Origin: Psychrobacillus sp040274765
GTDB taxonomy: Bacteria; Bacillota; Bacilli; Bacillales_A; Planococcaceae
Reading direction: 5' to 3'
NCBI GenBank assembly: GCA_040274765.1
Contig: JBEMAY010000093.1
Span: 1 to 9,313, forward strand
Length of the DNA: 9,313 nt
Positions 6,155 through 9,313 of the stretch are shown in pieces. The translations under genes were made by a program, and so were the position numbers. The notes under the pieces were generated by a model. That model was given only the letters and a program-made list of their open reading frames with translations. It made no database searches and was not told the origin of the DNA. Each line of letters starts with the position of its first letter. Positions within the stretch are counted from its first letter, which is position 1.

Positions 6155-7612
6155 ATGAAAAAAAATAAAATGTTATTTGTTCTTCTAGCTTTTGCAGTAT
6201 TTCTAATTATTATATTGTTACCAAATCCTGAAGGGCTTCCTGTTGCAGGACAGAGAGCGTTGGCGATACTTGCGTTAGCGGTAATTCTATGGGTTACAGA
6301 GGCTGTATCTTTTCCTGTAAGTGCCTCCATTATTATTGTGCTTATCTCAGTATTTATTGGACTTGCACCGACCATCGATGATCCTACAGTTGACTACACG
6401 ACCTCAGGTGCTTTAAAGCTTGCGTTAGGTGGATTTAGCTCTTCCGCTGTTGGATTAGTAGCTGGCGCCACATTTATAGCAGCTGCAATGGAGCTTACTG
6501 GATTACATAAACGTTTAGCATTATTCATTATGTCAAAAGTCGGTACAAAAACTAAAAGCTTGGTTTTAGGAACAATCGTTGTAAGTATCGTACTAGCGTT
6601 ATTTGTTCCTAGTGCTACTGCTCGTGCTGGGACAATACTTCCCATTCTTTTAGGGATAGTTGCCGCCTTTAAATTACCGAAGACAAGTAGACTTTCAGCT
6701 TTACTTATAGTTACTGCCGTTCAATCTATTTCTATATGGAATGTTGGTATTAAAACAGCTGCTGCTCAAAACATGGTTGCACTTGGATTTATTGAAGAGA
6801 CATTTGGTATTAATATTACTTGGGGACAATGGTTTATATATGCCGGTCCTTGGTCAATACTGATGTCTGTCTTGCTATTTTTTCTAATGAATAAGCTTAT
6901 CAAGCCAGAGTTAACGGAGTTAGAAAACGGTGACGTGGTTATTAAAGATCAATTAAGAGATTTAGGTTCGATAACAGGAAAAGAAAAAAGATTAATCATT
7001 ATTTCAGTCGCCTTGCTAATTCTTTGGGCAACAGAAGGTATACTTCACCCACTAGATTCAACGACAGTGACTTTTATAGCGGTCATGGTTATGCTCTTGC
7101 CTGGAATTGGCATTTTCTCCTGGAAAGAAGTGCAAGGTAAAATTCCATGGGGAACTCTTGTTGTATTTGCAGTAGGAATTTCTATGGGAACAGTCCTTTT
7201 ACAAACCCAAGGAGCTGCTTGGTTATCACAAAATACGTTAGAAGCAGTTGGTTTAACAGAGATGCCTCTCATTTTTATTATTATGGTGCTTTCGTTATTT
7301 AATATTTTAATTCACTTAGGATTTGCAAGTGCTACAAGCTTGGCTTCCGCTTTTATACCAATTGTTATCGCTTTGGTGGTGTCCATGCAACCAACTTCTT
7401 TTAATGGACCTGGTCTCGTATTAATCCAGCAGTTTGTTGTTTGCTTCGGTTTCTTGCTACCTGTAAGCGCACCGCAGAATATGCTTGCATATGGTACGGG
7501 GGCCTTCACAACAAAGGATCTTTTGAAATCTGGTCTTCCTATCACTATAGTAGGGTACTTATTAATAATTGTTTTCAGCATGACTTATTGGCAGTGGGTT
7601 GGGCTTCTTTAG
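6155..7612 (+). CDS. DASS/SLC13-family anion (dicarboxylate-type) transporter
   Basis: This is a 485-residue polytopic membrane protein of the divalent anion:Na+ symporter family (SLC13/CitT type), close to the usual length. Family landmarks are WVTEAVSFPVSA near residue 50, the first hairpin tip PSATARAG (S153-A154-T155) and WGQWFIYAGPWS in the middle. KIPWGTLVVFAVG and the second hairpin tip FASATSLASAFIPI (S392-A393-T394) follow, and then PQNMLAYGTGAFTTKDLLKSG. Known members carry succinate, malate, citrate, 2-oxoglutarate or sulfate. The overall look (TARAG, TAAAQN, WGQW) is nearest to the 2-oxoglutarate/malate translocator branch, in my judgement. Both hairpin tips read SAT where VcINDY has SNT, so the substrate may differ. 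GAGGAG (6141-6146) supports the start, 8 nt from ATG. odhA follows after 41 bp with no terminator, suggesting co-transcription and a role in supplying 2-oxoglutarate or another TCA acid. Confidence 0.88.
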   Translation: MKKNKMLFVLLAFAVFLIIILLPNPEGLPVAGQRALAILALAVILWVTEAVSFPVSASIIIVLISVFIGLAPTIDDPTVDYTTSGALKLALGGFSSSAVGLVAGATFIAAAMELTGLHKRLALFIMSKVGTKTKSLVLGTIVVSIVLALFVPSATARAGTILPILLGIVAAFKLPKTSRLSALLIVTAVQSISIWNVGIKTAAAQNMVALGFIEETFGINITWGQWFIYAGPWSILMSVLLFFLMNKLIKPELTELENGDVVIKDQLRDLGSITGKEKRLIIISVALLILWATEGILHPLDSTTVTFIAVMVMLLPGIGIFSWKEVQGKIPWGTLVVFAVGISMGTVLLQTQGAAWLSQNTLEAVGLTEMPLIFIIMVLSLFNILIHLGFASATSLASAFIPIVIALVVSMQPTSFNGPGLVLIQQFVVCFGFLLPVSAPQNMLAYGTGAFTTKDLLKSGLPITIVGYLLIIVFSMTYWQWVGLL

Positions 7613-7653
7613 GACAAGCAGGATTAGGTATAAAAATATAAGGATGTGTAATA

Positions 7654-9313
7654 ATGAACAACAATTATCCATGGAATCAATTTCAAGGACCCAATTTAGC
7701 ATACCTTTTAGAACAATACGATTTATATGTTCACTCACCGGATGACGTAGAAGAGGAAATAGGAGCATTGTTTAAGCAATATGGTTCACCAGAGGATTCT
7801 TTGGGTCAAAGTGAGACTATATCCATATCAAGTAATACAAACAACAGCTTAGATAAAATTCTGCGAGCTATCCGGTTCGCAGATGCTATTCGTACACATG
7901 GGCACCAAAATGCTAACGTTTACCCCCTTAACAATAGGGTACAGGATCCGTCGAAAATTAGTATGGAGTTCTATGGTCTCTCGGAACAGGACCTAGTAGA
8001 TATACCGGCTGCTCTTATAATGACTAAGCCTCCTAAAGAAATATGTAATGGACTTGAGGCTATCAATTATCTAAGATCTATATACACGGAAAGTATTGCT
8101 TTTGAAATTACACATATTTCAGACTCCAAGGAGAGAAAATGGCTTCAACATAAAATTGAAGGAAATGCTTTCAATCAAAGCCATTCAATAGAAGAAAAGA
8201 AAAAGTTACTAGAACGTTTAACTAAAATTGAAGGATTTGAAAAATTCATTCATCGTACGTTTGTAGGAGCTAAGCGCTTTTCAATAGAAGGGCTTGATGC
8301 ATTAGTTGTTTTAATCGATGAATTAGTTAATCAGGCGGGGATATCAAAAACTAAACAGGTGAATATCGGAATGGCACACCGCGGCCGATTAAACGTCCTA
8401 ACGCATGTATTAAAAAAACCGTATGAAATGATGTTTGCCGAGTTCGCTCATGTACCGTCTCAGGCATTCTTACCTAAGGACGGATCTTTAGAGATTGCAG
8501 AAGGCTGGTTTGGTGATGTGAAATATCATAAAGGGGCTACCTATCGTTCCAATAATGGCGTCACAGTAAAACTTGCCTATAATCCATCCCATCTTGAGGT
8601 AGTGAGCCCTGTAGTTACTGGTCAAACTAGAGCTGCACAAGAGGTAAAAGACATACCTGGTTATCCGAAACAGGATAAGAATGCAGCATTTGCAATTTTA
8701 GTTCATGGAGATGCTGCTTTTCCAGGGCAAGGTGTAGTCACAGAGGTATTAAACTACAGCCGAGTACGTGGTTTCCAAACAGGTGGATCCATTCATATTA
8801 TCGCTAACAATATGATTGGCTTCACTACAGAGCAATTCGACTCCCGGTCTACGCATTATTCCTCGGATCCTGCAAAAGGATTTGAGGTACCAATTATGCA
8901 CGTAAATGCTGACAAGCCGGAAGCTGTGTTAGAAGTAGCCAGGCTAGCTTTTGAATATCGTCAACAATTTAGTAAGGATATAGTTATTGACCTTATTGGC
9001 TACCGTCGATATGGTCATAATGAAATGGACGAACCATCTATCACTAATCCATTGATGTATCACATTGTCCATAAACATCCAACAGTAAGGAAAATTTATG
9101 GCGATCAATTAGTAGAAGAAAAGGTACTTAATCCGTCCGAAGTTGAGGCCTTAGATGAGACAATATTAAAGGGAATGCAGGAGGCATATGACCGCGTCAA
9201 AGAACTTCCGCAGACATCTGCAAATGAGGTAGTGATTCCACAGGTTGTGTTAGACGGGTATCCTGATATTCCGACTGGTGTTGAGGAAGAAAAGCTAAGC
9301 AAGGCTAACGCAG
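7654..9313 (+). CDS. odhA: 2-oxoglutarate dehydrogenase E1 component (5' part, cut by window edge)
   Basis: The frame is open from ATG at 7654 to the window end: 553 codons of an expected 940 or so. E1 uses thiamine diphosphate to decarboxylate 2-oxoglutarate and passes the succinyl group to E2 (OdhB) in the TCA cycle. The N-terminus (WNQFQGPNLAYLLEQYD) is the Bacillus OdhA type. Diagnostic blocks are HRTFVGAKRFSIEGLDAL, GMAHRGRLNVL (from 239), NPSHLE (310-315), the cofactor motif HGDAAFPGQG (351-360) to IANNMIGFTT (NN at 385-386), and YRRYGHNEMDEP (450-461). AAGGATG (7640-7646) supports the start. The transporter stop is 41 bp upstream and no clear promoter lies between, so the genes are probably co-transcribed. 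From memory it looks fairly divergent from B. subtilis OdhA, so a paralogue is possible. odhB would be expected just beyond the window. Confidence 0.95.
   Translation, partial: MNNNYPWNQFQGPNLAYLLEQYDLYVHSPDDVEEEIGALFKQYGSPEDSLGQSETISISSNTNNSLDKILRAIRFADAIRTHGHQNANVYPLNNRVQDPSKISMEFYGLSEQDLVDIPAALIMTKPPKEICNGLEAINYLRSIYTESIAFEITHISDSKERKWLQHKIEGNAFNQSHSIEEKKKLLERLTKIEGFEKFIHRTFVGAKRFSIEGLDALVVLIDELVNQAGISKTKQVNIGMAHRGRLNVLTHVLKKPYEMMFAEFAHVPSQAFLPKDGSLEIAEGWFGDVKYHKGATYRSNNGVTVKLAYNPSHLEVVSPVVTGQTRAAQEVKDIPGYPKQDKNAAFAILVHGDAAFPGQGVVTEVLNYSRVRGFQTGGSIHIIANNMIGFTTEQFDSRSTHYSSDPAKGFEVPIMHVNADKPEAVLEVARLAFEYRQQFSKDIVIDLIGYRRYGHNEMDEPSITNPLMYHIVHKHPTVRKIYGDQLVEEKVLNPSEVEALDETILKGMQEAYDRVKELPQTSANEVVIPQVVLDGYPDIPTGVEEEKLSKANA

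Noticed and set aside
6130..7581. Several minus-strand open frames within the transporter gene
   Set aside because: They are antisense to a clear family member, low in complexity and without ribosome binding sites.
7600..7653. Separate promoter for odhA using TATAAA (7629-7634)
   Set aside because: No -35-like hexamer occurs at suitable distance, so co-transcription with the transporter is simpler.

Overview
The window looks like chromosomal DNA of a low-GC, Gram-positive Bacillaceae-type bacterium. It is AT-rich, has strong AGGAGG-like ribosome binding sites, a TTG start with a good ribosome binding site, sigma-A-like promoters, U-tract terminators, a Bacillus-type 2-oxoglutarate dehydrogenase E1, a lipobox lipoprotein and a GC-richer palindromic interspersed repeat. 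The species cannot be named from this sequence. No tRNA, rRNA, CRISPR array, transposase or phage gene was seen.

Left part (1-1900): a promoter and a small two-hairpin membrane protein of unknown function (243-563, +) converge on a long CofE-like gene (622-1812, -). The two share a perfect bidirectional terminator hairpin. The CofE-like protein belongs to the F420-0:gamma-glutamyl ligase superfamily but is much longer than archaeal CofE, and its acceptor substrate is unknown. A LysR-type regulator (1924-2802, +) is divergent from it across 111 bp, the usual layout for a regulator and its target.

Middle part (2803-5440): a psiE homologue (2915-3388, +) with its own promoter and a strong terminator. 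It is followed by two tandem copies, 124 bp apart, of a GC-richer palindromic repeat. The second copy runs almost to the stop codon of a converging gene (3718-5427, -). That gene encodes a lipoprotein with three repeated beta-rich modules and a C-terminal transglutaminase-like domain with an intact Cys/His/Asp triad.

Right part (5441-9313): a 714-bp AT-rich gap contains a perfect TGTGA-N6-TCACA palindrome (Fnr/CRP-family type) and a possible leader region with very short ORFs. It precedes a DASS/SLC13 anion transporter (6155-7612, +). The transporter lies 41 bp ahead of the 5' part of odhA (7654 to the window end, +), which is cut off by the edge. The two probably form one transcription unit in which the transporter brings in a dicarboxylate such as 2-oxoglutarate or a C4 acid and odhA feeds it through the TCA cycle. 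The linkage and spacing are seen in the sequence; the substrate is inferred.

No clearly new multigene system is visible. The best leads are the CofE-like/LysR pair, the transporter-odhA pair with its Fnr-like box and altered SNT motifs, and the modular transglutaminase lipoprotein.
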